Source: Fuscibacter oryzae
Lineage (GTDB): Bacteria > Pseudomonadota > Alphaproteobacteria > Rhodobacterales > Rhodobacteraceae
Assembly (NCBI RefSeq): GCF_016765795.1
Contig: NZ_JAESVP010000012.1
Location: forward strand, 1-64,000
Direction of reading: 5' to 3'
DNA: 64,000 nucleotides
A model generated the notes under the pieces. That model made no database searches and had not been told where the DNA came from. It saw only the letters and a list, made by a program, of their open reading frames with translations. Positions 6,888-16,921 of this stretch are shown here, one piece after another; the first letter of the stretch is position 1, and every line of letters starts with the position of its first letter. The translations under genes and the position numbers were made by a program.

Positions 6888-9331
6888 TGACCAAGAAGAA
6901 ACTGGTGGTGATCGGGGCCGGGATGGCCTCTGGCCGGATGCTGGAACACCTGTTGGAGGGCGGCGGCCCCGAAAGCAAGAATTGGGATGTCACCCTGTTC
7001 AACGGCGAGCCGCGCGGCAACTATAATCGGCTGATGCTGTCGCCGGTGCTGTCGGGCGAAAAGACCTATGAGCAGATCGTCACCCATGACGACGACTGGT
7101 ATGAGGCACAGGGCATCGCCTGCCGCTTTGGCGAACAGATCACCCAGATAGACCGGGAACGGCAGGTTGTCGTCTCAAAGGGCGGTGAGACGCCCTATGA
7201 CGCGCTGGTCATCGCCACCGGCTCGGCCCCCTTCATCATTCCGGTGCAGGGCAAGGATCTGCCCGGCGTCTGCACCTACCGCGATCTGGAAGATACCAAC
7301 GCGATGATCGCGGCCAGCCGCCCCGGTGCCAAGGCCGTGGTGATCGGCGGTGGCCTGCTGGGGCTGGAAGCCGCCGCTGGCATGGCCGCGCGCGGGGCCG
7401 AGGTGACGGTCATCCACCTGATGGGTCACCTGATGGAGCGTCAGCTTGACCCCTCGGCTGGCTACCTTTTGCAAAAAGACCTCGAACGGCGGGGCATCCG
7501 GGTGCATTGCAAGGGCGCGACCAAGGCCATTCTGGGCAAGGACCGGGTAGAGGCCGTGCTGCTGGACGATGGCACTGTCTATGACGCCGATCTGGTGTGC
7601 ATGGCCGTGGGCATCCGCCCCGAAGTGCGGCTGGCCAATGATGCCCATCTTGAGGTGGGTCGCGGCATCGTGGTGAACGACCAGATGCAGACCAGCGACC
7701 TGGCGATTTATGCGCTGGGGGAATGTGTCGAGCATGAAAAGCAGCTCTTCGGCCTTGTCGCGCCGCTATACGATCAGGCGAAAATCCTTGCTGAAACGTT
7801 GAACGGCAATACGGCGGCCTTCCAGCCGGTGCAAACCGCGACCAAGCTGAAGGTGACGGGCGTTGACCTCTTCTCCGCCGGTGATTTCGCCGAGGGGCCG
7901 GGGCGCGAGGATATCGTGTTCCGCGATCCGGGCCGCGGTGTCTACAAGCGCCTGATATTGGAGGGCGACCGCCTGCTGGGGGCCGTCATGTATGGCGATA
8001 CCGCCGACGGCTCGTGGTTTTTCGACCTGATCAAGCAGGGCAAGGATGTGTCCGACATCCGCGACACGCTGATCTTTGGCCCCGCCTTCGCCGCCGGGGG
8101 GGCCGCTGCAAACCCTTTGGCCGCCGTTGCAGCCTTGCCGCCTGAGGCAGAGATCTGCGGTTGCAACGGCGTCTGCAAGGGCAAGATCATTCAGGCGGTC
8201 GAGGGCGGGGCAACCACGCTGGACGCCGTGCGCGCGACGACCAAGGCCAGCTCTTCCTGTGGCACCTGCACCGGGCTGGTGGAAAAGGTCATGGCGCTGA
8301 CGCTGGGCGACAGTTTCACCGCCAATGCCAACCCGCCGATGTGCAAATGCACCGACCACACGCATGAAGACGTGCGCCGGATGATCAAGGCGCAGGGGCT
8401 GAAATCCATCCCCGCCGTGATGCAGGAACTGGGCTGGAAAACTGTGGGCGGCTGCGCATCTTGCCGTCCGGCGTTGAATTACTACCTGCTGGCCGACTGG
8501 CCGCTGGAGTACCGCGACGATCGGCAAAGCCGCTTTGTGAACGAACGCAACCACGCCAACATCCAGAAAGACGGTACTTATTCGGTGGTGCCCCGCATGT
8601 GGGGCGGCGTCACCACCCCCGCCGAATTGCGCGCCATCGCCGATGCCGCCGACAAATACAACGTGCCGATGGTCAAGGTGACCGGTGGCCAGCGTATCGA
8701 CCTGTTGGGCGTGAAGAAAGAAGATCTGCCCGCCATCTGGTCTGATTTCAACGAGGCGGGCATGGTGTCGGGCCACGCCTATGCCAAGGGCCTGCGCACG
8801 GTCAAAACCTGTGTCGGCGAACAGTTCTGCCGCTTTGGCACGCAGGATTCCACCGGCCTTGGCATCAAGCTGGAAAAGCTGCTCTGGGGGTCATGGACGC
8901 CCGCCAAGGTGAAACTGGGCGTTTCCGGCTGCCCGAGGAACTGCGCCGAGGCGACCTGCAAGGATGTGGGCGTGGTCTGCGTGGACAGCGGTTACCAGAT
9001 CAGCGTCGCCGGTGCGGCGGGGATGGATGTGAAGGAAACCGAGCTTCTTTGCACCGTTCCGACCGAGGAGGAGGCGCTGGAGGTGATCGCCGCCTTCGCC
9101 CAGCTTTACCGCGAAAACGCCCGCTATCTGCACCGCATCTACAAATGGGTCGCCAAGGTCGGCCTTGACTGGTGCAAGGACCAGATCGCCGACCGCGCCA
9201 CCCGCAAGGCGCTATATGACCGGTTCATGATCAGCCAGTCGGTCTATCAAACCGACCCTTGGGCCGAACTGGCCGAGCGCCCGGCGGATTGGGCCCCGAT
9301 CAAGACCCTGACGCTGGAGGCTGCGGAATGA
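6887..9331 (+). CDS. nirB: Assimilatory nitrite reductase (NADH/NADPH), large subunit
   Basis: About 814 residues from the ATG at 6887, which overlaps the preceding stop and has AAGGAAG upstream; a GTG at 6884 is also possible. It has an N-terminal FAD/NAD(P)H pyridine nucleotide-disulphide reductase domain (VVIGAGMASGRML, later VVIGGGLLGLEAA). A BFD-like [2Fe-2S] domain follows (CGCNGVCKGK near 424 and SCGTCTG near 457) with a further Cys cluster near 485. The C-terminal sulfite/nitrite reductase half has TCVGEQFCRFG near 641 and GCPRNCAEA near 681, which bind siroheme and [4Fe-4S]. It reduces nitrite to ammonium in the cytoplasm. The neighbouring SUMT gene supplies the siroheme precursor. 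Confidence 0.95.
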   Translation: MTKKKLVVIGAGMASGRMLEHLLEGGGPESKNWDVTLFNGEPRGNYNRLMLSPVLSGEKTYEQIVTHDDDWYEAQGIACRFGEQITQIDRERQVVVSKGGETPYDALVIATGSAPFIIPVQGKDLPGVCTYRDLEDTNAMIAASRPGAKAVVIGGGLLGLEAAAGMAARGAEVTVIHLMGHLMERQLDPSAGYLLQKDLERRGIRVHCKGATKAILGKDRVEAVLLDDGTVYDADLVCMAVGIRPEVRLANDAHLEVGRGIVVNDQMQTSDLAIYALGECVEHEKQLFGLVAPLYDQAKILAETLNGNTAAFQPVQTATKLKVTGVDLFSAGDFAEGPGREDIVFRDPGRGVYKRLILEGDRLLGAVMYGDTADGSWFFDLIKQGKDVSDIRDTLIFGPAFAAGGAAANPLAAVAALPPEAEICGCNGVCKGKIIQAVEGGATTLDAVRATTKASSSCGTCTGLVEKVMALTLGDSFTANANPPMCKCTDHTHEDVRRMIKAQGLKSIPAVMQELGWKTVGGCASCRPALNYYLLADWPLEYRDDRQSRFVNERNHANIQKDGTYSVVPRMWGGVTTPAELRAIADAADKYNVPMVKVTGGQRIDLLGVKKEDLPAIWSDFNEAGMVSGHAYAKGLRTVKTCVGEQFCRFGTQDSTGLGIKLEKLLWGSWTPAKVKLGVSGCPRNCAEATCKDVGVVCVDSGYQISVAGAAGMDVKETELLCTVPTEEEALEVIAAFAQLYRENARYLHRIYKWVAKVGLDWCKDQIADRATRKALYDRFMISQSVYQTDPWAELAERPADWAPIKTLTLEAAE

Positions 9332-9660
9332 ACGCCATGACCGGAACCTGGACGCTCGTCGGCCCGCTTGCCGACATTCCCCGCCAAGGGGCGCGGGTGG
9401 TGAAAACCCGGAACGGCTGCATCGCGGTGTTCCGCACCGCCGAGGATGAGGTCTTTGCCCTGAACGACAGTTGCCCCCACAAGGGCGGCCCGCTGTCCGA
9501 AGGCATCGTCCACGGCACCAGCGTGACCTGCCCGCTGCATGCCTGGGTGTTCGATCTGAACTCTGGCACCGCGCAAGGGGCCGATGTCGGGCAGGTGCCG
9601 ACCTGGCCCGCGCGGGTCGAGGGCGGGCAGGTCTATCTGGACATCGGGCAGCTGGGGTAA
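9328..9660 (+). CDS. nirD: Nitrite reductase small subunit, Rieske-type
   Basis: The product is 110 residues; the start at 9328 overlaps the nirB stop (ATGA), typical for a tightly coupled subunit. The fold is Rieske-like with CPHKGGPLSEG near residue 49 and CPLHAWVFDLNSG near 69. Both C-x-H and C-x2-H ligand pairs for a [2Fe-2S] cluster are therefore present. Some enterobacterial NirD proteins have lost these ligands, so here the subunit may carry electrons rather than be purely structural. It partners NirB in the cytoplasm. Confidence 0.93.
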   Translation: MNAMTGTWTLVGPLADIPRQGARVVKTRNGCIAVFRTAEDEVFALNDSCPHKGGPLSEGIVHGTSVTCPLHAWVFDLNSGTAQGADVGQVPTWPARVEGGQVYLDIGQLG

Positions 9661-9663
9661 ACC

Positions 9664-12264
9664 ATGCAAGAGATCCGCAGCACCTGTCCCTATTGCGGCG
9701 TTGGCTGCGGTGTCCTGCTGCGCCCAACGGCGGATGGGGTAGAGGTTCGGGGCGACCCGGATCACCCGGCGAACATGGGGCGGCTTTGCTCCAAAGGGTC
9801 GGCTTTAGGCGAAACCGTGGGGCCTGCGGGTCGTTTGGCCACGCCGATGATCGGCGATCAGGCGGTCGCTTGGGATCAGGCGCTGGACCTTGTGGCCACC
9901 CGCTTTGCCGACACCATCGCGCAGCATGGGCCGGAGTCGGTGGCGCTCTATGTCTCGGGTCAATTACTGACCGAAGATTACTATGTCGCCAACAAGCTGA
10001 TGAAAGGTTTCATCGGCAGCGCGAATATCGACACCAATTCAAGGCTTTGCATGGCAAGTGCCGTGGCCGGGCACCGCCGCGCCTTTGGCACCGATACCGT
10101 GCCGGGCCTGTATGAAGATTTCGAGAAGGCCGATCTGGTGGTTCTGGTCGGTTCCAACATGGCCTGGTGCCATCCGGTTCTTTTCCAGCGGCTGGAGGCT
10201 GCGCGCGCCAGCCGTGGCACCCGCGTGGTGGTGATCGACCCGCGCCGCACCCCCACGGCCGAAGGGGCCGATCTGCACCTGCCCATCGCCCCCGGGGCTG
10301 ATGCCGCGCTGTTCAACCTTGCGCTGGTCGAGGCCGAACGCCGGGGCCTGCTGGACCGCGCCTATCTGGCGCAGGTTGATGGGCTGGAGGCGACGCTGGA
10401 GGCCGCCCGCGCCACGGACCCCGCGATGACCGGGCTGACGCAGGGCCAGTTGCAGCAGTTCTACGACCTGTTCCTTGGCACCGAAAAGGTGATCACCGCC
10501 TGGTCCATGGGCATCAACCAGTCCGACAGCGGGTCGGACAAGGTGAATGCCATCCTGAACCTGCACCTTGCCCTTGGCCGTATCGGCAAACCCGGCATGG
10601 GGCCGTTTTCCCTGACCGGCCAGCCCAATGCGATGGGGGGGCGCGAGGTTGGCGGCCTTGCCAACATGCTGGCCGCCCATCTGAACATCGAAGATGCCGG
10701 GCATCGTGATGCGGTGCAGGGCTTTTGGGCCTCGCCCACCATGGCCGGCAAGCCGGGGCTGAAGGCGGTCGATCTGTTTCGCGCGGTCGAGGCGGGGCGC
10801 GTCAAGGCGCTGTGGATCATGTGCACGAACCCCGTCGTCTCGATGCCAGAGGCCGACCGCGTGGCGCGCGCAATCCAGAGCTGCGATTTCGTCGTGGTCA
10901 GCGACATGATGGCCGAGACCGACACCATGCGGCTGGCCGATGTGCGGCTGCCCGCGACCGGCTGGGGCGAAAAAGACGGCACGGTCACCAATTCCGAACG
11001 CCGGATCAGCCGCCAGCGCCCGTTCCGCAAGCCCGCCGATCTGGCACGCGCTGATTGGTGGCAACTGGCTCAGGTGGCGCGGCGCATGGGGTTTCAGGGC
11101 TTCAACTGGGAAACCCCGGCCGAGGTGTTTGCCGAACATGCCGCCCTGTCGGGTGTGGCAGGTGCCTTGGGCAGCGACTTCGACATATCGGACCATGCCG
11201 CGATCACCCGCGCCGAGTATGATGCGTTGCAACCTTTCCTCTGGCCCGCCAATGCGCGCAAGCAGGGGGGCCGCTTCTTTGCCGATGGCCGGTTCCACCA
11301 CAAGGATGGCCGCGCCCGGATGATTGCCGTCACCCCGCGCGTGACCGCCGCCCCGATGATCCTGAACACCGGGCGGGTGCGCGACCATTGGCATACCATG
11401 TCGCGCACCGGCCTTGCCCCCCGCCTGAACCAGCACATGGCCGAACCGTTTCTGGAGGTGAACCCCGCTGACGCCACCCGGCTGGGCCTGCAAGCGGACG
11501 GTCTGGCCCGTGTGAGCGGCATGGGAGCCAGCGCCCTGCTGCGGGTGACGATCACCGACCGCGTGGCGCCAGGGCAGCCCTTTGCCCCCATCCACTGGAC
11601 GGGCGAAACCACCAGCGCGGGCCGGGTTGGTGCCGTGGTCGAAGGTTCGTTCGATCCCGTCTCGGGCCAGCCCGCGCTGAAAAGCGGCGCGGTCAGTGTC
11701 GAGGCGGCAAAGCCCCTGTGGTTCGGCTATGCGGTGTCGGCCCGTGGCCTAAGCCCCAATTGCGCCTATTGGGCGCGGGCGATTCACGCCAAGGGGATGA
11801 CCGCCGAGCTTGCCGGTTTTGACGAGCCCGAAGATTGGCAGGCCCACGCCCGCGCGCTGTTTTCCCTGTCTGACGAGGTTTCGGTGCAGATGGTGACCGA
11901 CACGGCGCGGGGCCGGGTGCGGCTGGCCTTTCTGGCCGAAGGGCGGCTGGTCGCCGCGCTGTTCATCGACCGTAGCCCGGTGGCCCTGTCGCGCGCCCAT
12001 GTCGCCAGCTTGCTGGGCGAGGAAACCTCCGGCGCGCTTTCGGGTCGCCCCGGCGCCGACCGGCCCGACCCCGGCCCGGTGGTCTGCGCCTGTTTCTCGG
12101 TGGGGATGAACACCATCGTCGAGGCCATTGCCACCGGCGCCTGCCTGACGGTGGCCGACCTTGGGGCGGCGCTGAAGGCAGGCACCAACTGTGGCGCCTG
12201 CCGCCCAGAACTGGCCGCCCTGATCACCCGCCACCGCCCCCAACTGCAAGAGGCCGCCGAATGA
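9664..12264 (+). CDS. nasA: Assimilatory nitrate reductase catalytic subunit (molybdopterin)
   Basis: The 866-residue protein opens with the [4Fe-4S] ligands C8, C11, C15 and C42 (CPYCGVGCG, then GRLCSKGS). It continues through the bis-MGD molybdopterin oxidoreductase domain and a molybdopterin dinucleotide-binding domain (MILNTGRVRDHWHTM near 560). The last 60 residues form a BFD-like [2Fe-2S] domain (VCACFSVG and TNCGACRPEL), as in NasA/NarB-type enzymes that take electrons from a separate donor. It reduces nitrate to nitrite in the cytoplasm for NirBD. It begins three bases after nirD and overlaps the SUMT gene. No NasC/NasB-type flavoprotein is adjacent, so the electron donor may be ferredoxin or be encoded elsewhere. 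Confidence 0.95.
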   Translation: MQEIRSTCPYCGVGCGVLLRPTADGVEVRGDPDHPANMGRLCSKGSALGETVGPAGRLATPMIGDQAVAWDQALDLVATRFADTIAQHGPESVALYVSGQLLTEDYYVANKLMKGFIGSANIDTNSRLCMASAVAGHRRAFGTDTVPGLYEDFEKADLVVLVGSNMAWCHPVLFQRLEAARASRGTRVVVIDPRRTPTAEGADLHLPIAPGADAALFNLALVEAERRGLLDRAYLAQVDGLEATLEAARATDPAMTGLTQGQLQQFYDLFLGTEKVITAWSMGINQSDSGSDKVNAILNLHLALGRIGKPGMGPFSLTGQPNAMGGREVGGLANMLAAHLNIEDAGHRDAVQGFWASPTMAGKPGLKAVDLFRAVEAGRVKALWIMCTNPVVSMPEADRVARAIQSCDFVVVSDMMAETDTMRLADVRLPATGWGEKDGTVTNSERRISRQRPFRKPADLARADWWQLAQVARRMGFQGFNWETPAEVFAEHAALSGVAGALGSDFDISDHAAITRAEYDALQPFLWPANARKQGGRFFADGRFHHKDGRARMIAVTPRVTAAPMILNTGRVRDHWHTMSRTGLAPRLNQHMAEPFLEVNPADATRLGLQADGLARVSGMGASALLRVTITDRVAPGQPFAPIHWTGETTSAGRVGAVVEGSFDPVSGQPALKSGAVSVEAAKPLWFGYAVSARGLSPNCAYWARAIHAKGMTAELAGFDEPEDWQAHARALFSLSDEVSVQMVTDTARGRVRLAFLAEGRLVAALFIDRSPVALSRAHVASLLGEETSGALSGRPGADRPDPGPVVCACFSVGMNTIVEAIATGACLTVADLGAALKAGTNCGACRPELAALITRHRPQLQEAAE

Positions 12265-13079
12265 GCCTGCTGCCAGACCCCGCCCGCATGACGCCTCTGC
12301 CCCACCCCGGCCATCTGTCTTTGGTCGGGGCAGGTCCGGGGGCCGCTGACCTGATGACTTATCGCGCCGTCCGCCGTCTGCAACAGGCCGATGTCGTGCT
12401 CTATGACCGGCTGGTCAGCCCCGAGGTTCTGGACCTTATCCCCGCAACCATCCCGCGGCTGGACGTGGGCAAGGACTGCGGCAACCACCGCTGGACACAG
12501 GCCGATATCGACGCCCGCATCGCGGCAGAGCTGCGTCTGGGCCGCCGCGTCGTGCGGCTGAAATCCGGCGATCCGGCCATTTTTGGGCGGGCGGGCGAAG
12601 AGATTGCCATCGCCATGGCCGAAGGAGCCACCGTGGAAATTGTTCCGGGCGTCACCGCCGTTTCTGCGGCGGCGGCAAGCCTGTGCCAACCGCTGACTAC
12701 ACGCGGGCTGGCGCAGCGGCTGGTGCTGGCCACCGCCACCGACCATCGCGGCGATCTGGCGGCAACGCTGGCAGATGACTTTGGCCCCGGCACCACGTTG
12801 GCCCTTTATATGGCGATGACGCGTCTGGACCAGGTGGAATGCGCCCTGCTGTCCAGCGGCGCAGCACCCGATACGCTGGTTACCATCGTCTGCGCCTGTA
12901 GCACGCCACAGGAACAGCGCGCGGCCTTTGCACTGAAAGGACTGGCAAAGGCTGTGGCGCAGGCAGGCGATCTGCGTAACCCGGCCATCGTGCTGTTGAC
13001 TTGGGGGCTGACGGCGGCGCAAGGCACCGCCCATGCCGCAAGGCTTCCTGCCATCGGCTGCGATCAGACCAAGCGATAA
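12261..13079 (+). CDS. cobA: Uroporphyrinogen-III C-methyltransferase (SUMT) for siroheme
   Basis: At 272 residues this has the length of a stand-alone SUMT. The N-terminal motif LVGAGPGAADLMTYRAVRRL and the later KSGDPAIFGRAGEE and EIVPGVTAVSAAAA stretches are diagnostic of the tetrapyrrole methylase family. It makes precorrin-2 from uroporphyrinogen III with SAM. There is no fused CysG dehydrogenase/ferrochelatase domain, so those steps must come from another gene. It overlaps nasA by four bases and closes the nitrate assimilation operon, where siroheme is the nitrite reductase cofactor. It faces a convergent gene that ends at 13166. Confidence 0.93.
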   Translation: MSLLPDPARMTPLPHPGHLSLVGAGPGAADLMTYRAVRRLQQADVVLYDRLVSPEVLDLIPATIPRLDVGKDCGNHRWTQADIDARIAAELRLGRRVVRLKSGDPAIFGRAGEEIAIAMAEGATVEIVPGVTAVSAAAASLCQPLTTRGLAQRLVLATATDHRGDLAATLADDFGPGTTLALYMAMTRLDQVECALLSSGAAPDTLVTIVCACSTPQEQRAAFALKGLAKAVAQAGDLRNPAIVLLTWGLTAAQGTAHAARLPAIGCDQTKR

Positions 13080-13165
13080 GGCCCCACCCCATCGCAATAA
13101 ACCGCCCTTGGAAACAGGAGTGATCAGGCGGCTCACCTGTTGCTCGCGGCACCGAGGTGGGGGGC

Positions 13166-14554
13166 CTAGTGCCGTCCTGTCAACCAATTGCCGAATTTGG
13201 CGAAACGCGAGGGCGGAATGCCCAGCCGCGCCTCTCGCCCATCGGCGATACGCAGCAGGGAATACATGCTGTGAACACCCAGCCAGCGGAAGGGTTCCGG
13301 TTCCCACGCCCGCACCTTGCGATTGACCCACGGCAACCGCGCAAGTTCGGTATCGCGGTTCAAGACCAGATCGGCCAAGGTCCGGCCCGACAGGTTCGAG
13401 GTAGAGACCCCGACCCCGACATACCCCCCGGCCCAGCCGATGCCGGTCGCGGGATCAAGCCCCACGGTCGTACACCAGTCACGCGGCACGCCGATGACAC
13501 CGCACCAGGCATGATCAATGGCGAAATCGCGGGTCATCGGGAAATGGGTATGCAGGATTTCGGTCAGCCGCCGGATCGTCTCTCCATCCGGCGCGCCGGA
13601 GTTGTCGAGTTTTGAGCCATAGCGGTAAGGCACCCCCCGCGCGCCCACGGTGATGCGGCCTTCACGCGTGCGTTGGCAGTAACAATAGGCATTGTTGAAA
13701 TCACCAAAGATTTCATGCCTTTGCCAGCCTATTTCATCCCAGACATGTTGTGGTAGCGGCTGGGTCGCAATCTGCGCGGAATTGAGCGGCAGCCACTCCC
13801 GTTCATGCCCCGGCAGGGTGGCGGTAAAGCCTTCGGTGGCACGCAGGATGAAGCGGGCCTTGACCGTGCCGCAGTCGGTTTTCACCTGACCGGCGCTGAA
13901 TTCGGTGACGGTCGTGCCCTCGACAATCTGCACGCCCATCCGCTCGACCACATCGGCCAGCCCACGCACCAGTTTCGCGGGCTGCACGCGGGCCACATCG
14001 GTCACGATCATGCCGCCAAGGATGCCGGGCACGTTGACCCGCGCCCGCGCCTCTTCGGCCCCGATCCCGAATGTGCGCTGATCTTCGCCCCAATGGCGGC
14101 GATGGGCCACCTCGGCCTTCAGCCGGTCCAGTTGCGCGGGGTTGGTGGCCACCATCAGCTCATCGGTGGGCAGGATGTCGGCGTCGATCCCCTCTTCCGC
14201 CGCCACGCGGATCACCTCGGCCACGGTGCCGTTCATCGCCTGCACCATCTGGCGCACCGGGCCTTCGCCCTTGTCCGCGGCATAGCGGACATGGCTCCAC
14301 GCGAACCCGCCCGACAGCCAGCCCCCGTTGCGGCCAGAGGCACCAAAGCCCGCGAATTCCTTTTCAATGACAAGGATGTTCAGGCTGGGATCGGCTTTTT
14401 TCAGGTAATAGGCCGACCAGAGGCCGGTATACCCCGCGCCAATGATCGCCACATCCACCGTGGTATCGCCCCCCAGCGCCTTGCGCCGCGTCTTTGGCAG
14501 GCCGATGTCGGCATACCAGAAGGAAATATCACCGATCTTCTTGGGCTGGGTCAT
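13166..14554 (-). CDS. FAD-dependent oxidoreductase, DAO family
   Basis: The 462-residue protein starts at the ATG at 14554, chosen over the one at 14578 because AAAAGGTGCGAC supplies a ribosome binding site. The dinucleotide-binding motif VAIIGAGYTGLWSAYYL lies near residue 33, and the FGASGRNGGWLSGG segment marks the amine/glycine oxidase-like DAO family (PuuB, OrdL and relatives). The substrate is unknown; gamma-glutamylputrescine or another N-alkyl amino acid is typical. It lies 55 bases after a LysR regulator on the same strand, so the two may be cotranscribed. Confidence 0.85.
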   Translation of the reverse strand: MTQPKKIGDISFWYADIGLPKTRRKALGGDTTVDVAIIGAGYTGLWSAYYLKKADPSLNILVIEKEFAGFGASGRNGGWLSGGFAWSHVRYAADKGEGPVRQMVQAMNGTVAEVIRVAAEEGIDADILPTDELMVATNPAQLDRLKAEVAHRRHWGEDQRTFGIGAEEARARVNVPGILGGMIVTDVARVQPAKLVRGLADVVERMGVQIVEGTTVTEFSAGQVKTDCGTVKARFILRATEGFTATLPGHEREWLPLNSAQIATQPLPQHVWDEIGWQRHEIFGDFNNAYCYCQRTREGRITVGARGVPYRYGSKLDNSGAPDGETIRRLTEILHTHFPMTRDFAIDHAWCGVIGVPRDWCTTVGLDPATGIGWAGGYVGVGVSTSNLSGRTLADLVLNRDTELARLPWVNRKVRAWEPEPFRWLGVHSMYSLLRIADGREARLGIPPSRFAKFGNWLTGRH

Positions 14555-14609
14555 GTCGCACCTTTTGGGTTGCCCCATGATTGGCGCGGGGTTTGATCAA
14601 ACGCAAGGA

Positions 14610-15494
14610 TCAGACGGCGATTTCCCCTTCCAGCCATTTGCGAAACGATACCAGCGGCGCGCGGGCGGGCGTTGTGTCGGGCCAGACGAGGTAATACGAT
14701 CCCAGCGCCTTGACCGCCCCCCCCCAGACCGACACCAACCGCCCCTCGGCCAATTCCCGCGAAATCAGGAACCGCGGCATCAGCACCAGCCCAAGGCCGT
14801 GAATCGCCGCCTGCGACATGGTGGAAAACTGATCGAACAGCATCGCAGGCGGGCGGGTTCCCGCCTCGCCATGATAGGCCAGCCAGCGCCCCCAATCGCC
14901 GGGGCGGCTTTCCAATTGCAACAGCGGGTGGTGCAGAATGTCGGCCGCGCGGGTCAGGGGCGCGGGCAAGAAACCGGGGGCGGTGACGGCGATCAGCTCT
15001 TCATCCATCAGCTTGAGATATTCGACACCGGGCCAGTCTTGTCGGCCATAGTGAATCGCGGCATCAAAGGCGGTGGTTGCGAAATCAAATGGTTTCAGCC
15101 GGGTGGACAGGTTCACCGTCACCTCGGCATGGGCTTGTGCGAACCGGGCCAGACGCGGGGCCAGCCAGTTCACGCCAAAGGCAGGCAGGATGGCCAGGTT
15201 CAGGCTGCCCCCCGTCGGATTGGCGCGAAGGGTCAGCGAGGCTTGGGACAGCGTCTGCAATGCACGCCGCGCCTCGGCCACGAAATCCAGCGCGGCGGGC
15301 GTCAGACGCAGGCGGTGCTTGTCGCGGATCAGCAGCGCCACGCCCAACTGCCCCTCCAGCACTTGCAACTGGCGGCTGATAGCGCCTTGTGTCAGGTTCA
15401 ACTCTGCCGCCGCAGCCGAAGCAGTGCCCAGCCGCGCCACCGCCTCCAGCGCCAGAAGCGAGGGAACTGAAGGCAGATAGCGGCGCGCGAACAT
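14610..15494 (-). CDS. LysR-family transcriptional regulator (GcvA-like), divergent from gcdH
   Basis: About 294 residues from the ATG at 15494; the longer open frame to 15611 covers the divergent promoter region. The N-terminal winged helix-turn-helix spans about residues 10-65 ([20 protein letters not shown] followed by [18 protein letters not shown]). A LysR effector-binding domain follows. The sequence resembles the GcvA-like subgroup. It is transcribed away from glutaryl-CoA dehydrogenase across a 100-bp gap, the usual LysR layout, so it probably controls gcdH and perhaps itself. Its effector may be glutarate or glutaryl-CoA, by analogy with GcdR, but that is inference. Confidence 0.88.
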   Translation of the reverse strand: MFARRYLPSVPSLLALEAVARLGTASAAAAELNLTQGAISRQLQVLEGQLGVALLIRDKHRLRLTPAALDFVAEARRALQTLSQASLTLRANPTGGSLNLAILPAFGVNWLAPRLARFAQAHAEVTVNLSTRLKPFDFATTAFDAAIHYGRQDWPGVEYLKLMDEELIAVTAPGFLPAPLTRAADILHHPLLQLESRPGDWGRWLAYHGEAGTRPPAMLFDQFSTMSQAAIHGLGLVLMPRFLISRELAEGRLVSVWGGAVKALGSYYLVWPDTTPARAPLVSFRKWLEGEIAV

Positions 15495-15594
15495 GAGTTT
15501 TCCTGATAATCTGTTGCGGTGGTTTCGTTGGATCATGCACCAGAATCGTGCGATACGCATCCCATACCATGACATTTCCACGGCGGAGGCAGAA

Positions 15595-16815
15595 ATGGCC
15601 GATAAACCCAAGCTGAAAGCAAAAGACGCCCCCGATCTGGGCCGGTTCGACTGGGAAGACCCCTTCCGCCTTGATGCGCAACTGACCGAGGAAGAGCGCG
15701 CCCTGCGCGACGGCGCCCGCGCCTATGCGCAGGAAAAGCTGCAACCCCGCATCATCATGGCCTTTGCCGAGGAATCGACCGACCCGGCGATTTTCCGTGA
15801 AATGGGCGAGATGGGCCTTCTGGGCGTGACCGTGCCCGAGGAATACGGCGGCCTTGGCGCCAGCTATGTCGCCTATGGCCTGATCGCGCGCGAGGTTGAG
15901 CGGGTCGACTCGGGTTATCGTTCGATGATGTCGGTGCAGTCGTCGCTGGTGATGTATCCGATCTATGCCTATGGCAGCGAGGATCAGCGCAAGAAATACC
16001 TGCCCAAACTGGCGAGCGGCGAATGGATCGGCTGCTTTGGCCTGACCGAGCCGGATGCCGGTTCCGACCCCGCCGGGATGAAGACCGTGGCGAAGAAAAC
16101 CGCCAATGGCTATGTGCTGAACGGGTCCAAGATGTGGATATCGAACGCGCCCATCGCCGATGTGTTCGTGGTCTGGGCCAAGTCTGACGCGCATGGCGGC
16201 AAGATCCGTGGCTTTGTGCTGGACAAGGGCACCAAGGGCCTGTCGGCGCCCAAGATCGGCGGCAAGCTGTCGCTGCGCGCCTCGATTACCGGCGAGATCG
16301 TGATGGAGAATGTGGAGGTGGGCGAGGACGCCCTGCTGCCCCATGTCGAGGGGCTGAAGGGGCCGTTCGGCTGCCTGAACCGCGCGCGCTATGGCATTTC
16401 CTGGGGTGTAATGGGCGCGGCAGAGTTCTGCCTGTCGGCGGCCCGCCAATATGGGTTGGACCGCAAGCAGTTCAACAAGCCCATCGCGCAGACCCAGCTT
16501 TTCCAGTTGAAACTGGCCAATATGCTGACCGAGATTTCGCTGGGCCTTCAGGCGTCGCTTCAGGTCGGTCGGCTGCTGGATGATGCCAATGCCGCACCCG
16601 AGATGATCTCGATCGTCAAGCGCAACAACTGCGGCAAGGCGCTGGATATTGCCCGCTGGTCGCGCGACATGCACGGCGGCAACGGGATTTCCGAGGAATT
16701 CCAGGTGATCCGCCACATGGTGAACCTGGAAACCGTGAACACCTATGAAGGCACGCATGACGTTCATGCGCTGATCCTTGGGCGGGCGATTACCGGGTTG
16801 CAGGCGTTTTTCTGA
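15595..16815 (+). CDS. gcdH: Glutaryl-CoA dehydrogenase
   Basis: The 406-residue acyl-CoA dehydrogenase starts at the ATG at 15595 (GGCGGAGG just upstream). Visible features are the FAD-contact stretch [14 protein letters not shown] near 145, the KMWISNAP segment near 180, and the C-terminal [20 protein letters not shown]. The Glu of YEGTHD is the catalytic base in this family. The N-terminal RFDWEDPF and the overall length match GcdH rather than other acyl-CoA dehydrogenases. It oxidatively decarboxylates glutaryl-CoA to crotonyl-CoA in lysine, tryptophan and glutarate breakdown. A LysR regulator is divergent, and a GC-rich hairpin at 16839-16861 probably ends transcription. Confidence 0.92.
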   Translation: MADKPKLKAKDAPDLGRFDWEDPFRLDAQLTEEERALRDGARAYAQEKLQPRIIMAFAEESTDPAIFREMGEMGLLGVTVPEEYGGLGASYVAYGLIAREVERVDSGYRSMMSVQSSLVMYPIYAYGSEDQRKKYLPKLASGEWIGCFGLTEPDAGSDPAGMKTVAKKTANGYVLNGSKMWISNAPIADVFVVWAKSDAHGGKIRGFVLDKGTKGLSAPKIGGKLSLRASITGEIVMENVEVGEDALLPHVEGLKGPFGCLNRARYGISWGVMGAAEFCLSAARQYGLDRKQFNKPIAQTQLFQLKLANMLTEISLGLQASLQVGRLLDDANAAPEMISIVKRNNCGKALDIARWSRDMHGGNGISEEFQVIRHMVNLETVNTYEGTHDVHALILGRAITGLQAFF

Positions 16816-16838
16816 CCCAATTTCCTTCGAGGACTTTT

Positions 16839-16861
16839 GGCCCGCGCCCTTGGTGCGGGCC
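16839..16861 (+). terminator. Possible terminator after gcdH
   Basis: GGCCCGC (16839-16845) pairs with GCGGGCC (16855-16861) around a 9-base loop. It is followed by TTCGCTT, so the U-tract is weak. It lies 24 bases after the gcdH stop. Confidence 0.5.
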
Positions 16862-16921
16862 TTCGCTTATGTGATCCACTCGCCCTTTCCCTTCCCCCTG
16901 CCCTCGCCTAGTGTCCGCGCC

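Noticed and set aside
10039-11595. 518-codon antisense frame inside nasA
   Set aside because: The product is His/Gly/Gln-rich and low in conserved pattern, and nasA in the sense frame is complete.
15085-16767. 560-codon antisense frame across gcdH and the LysR gene
   Set aside because: High-GC codon use creates long antisense frames. Both sense genes are clear families with catalytic motifs.
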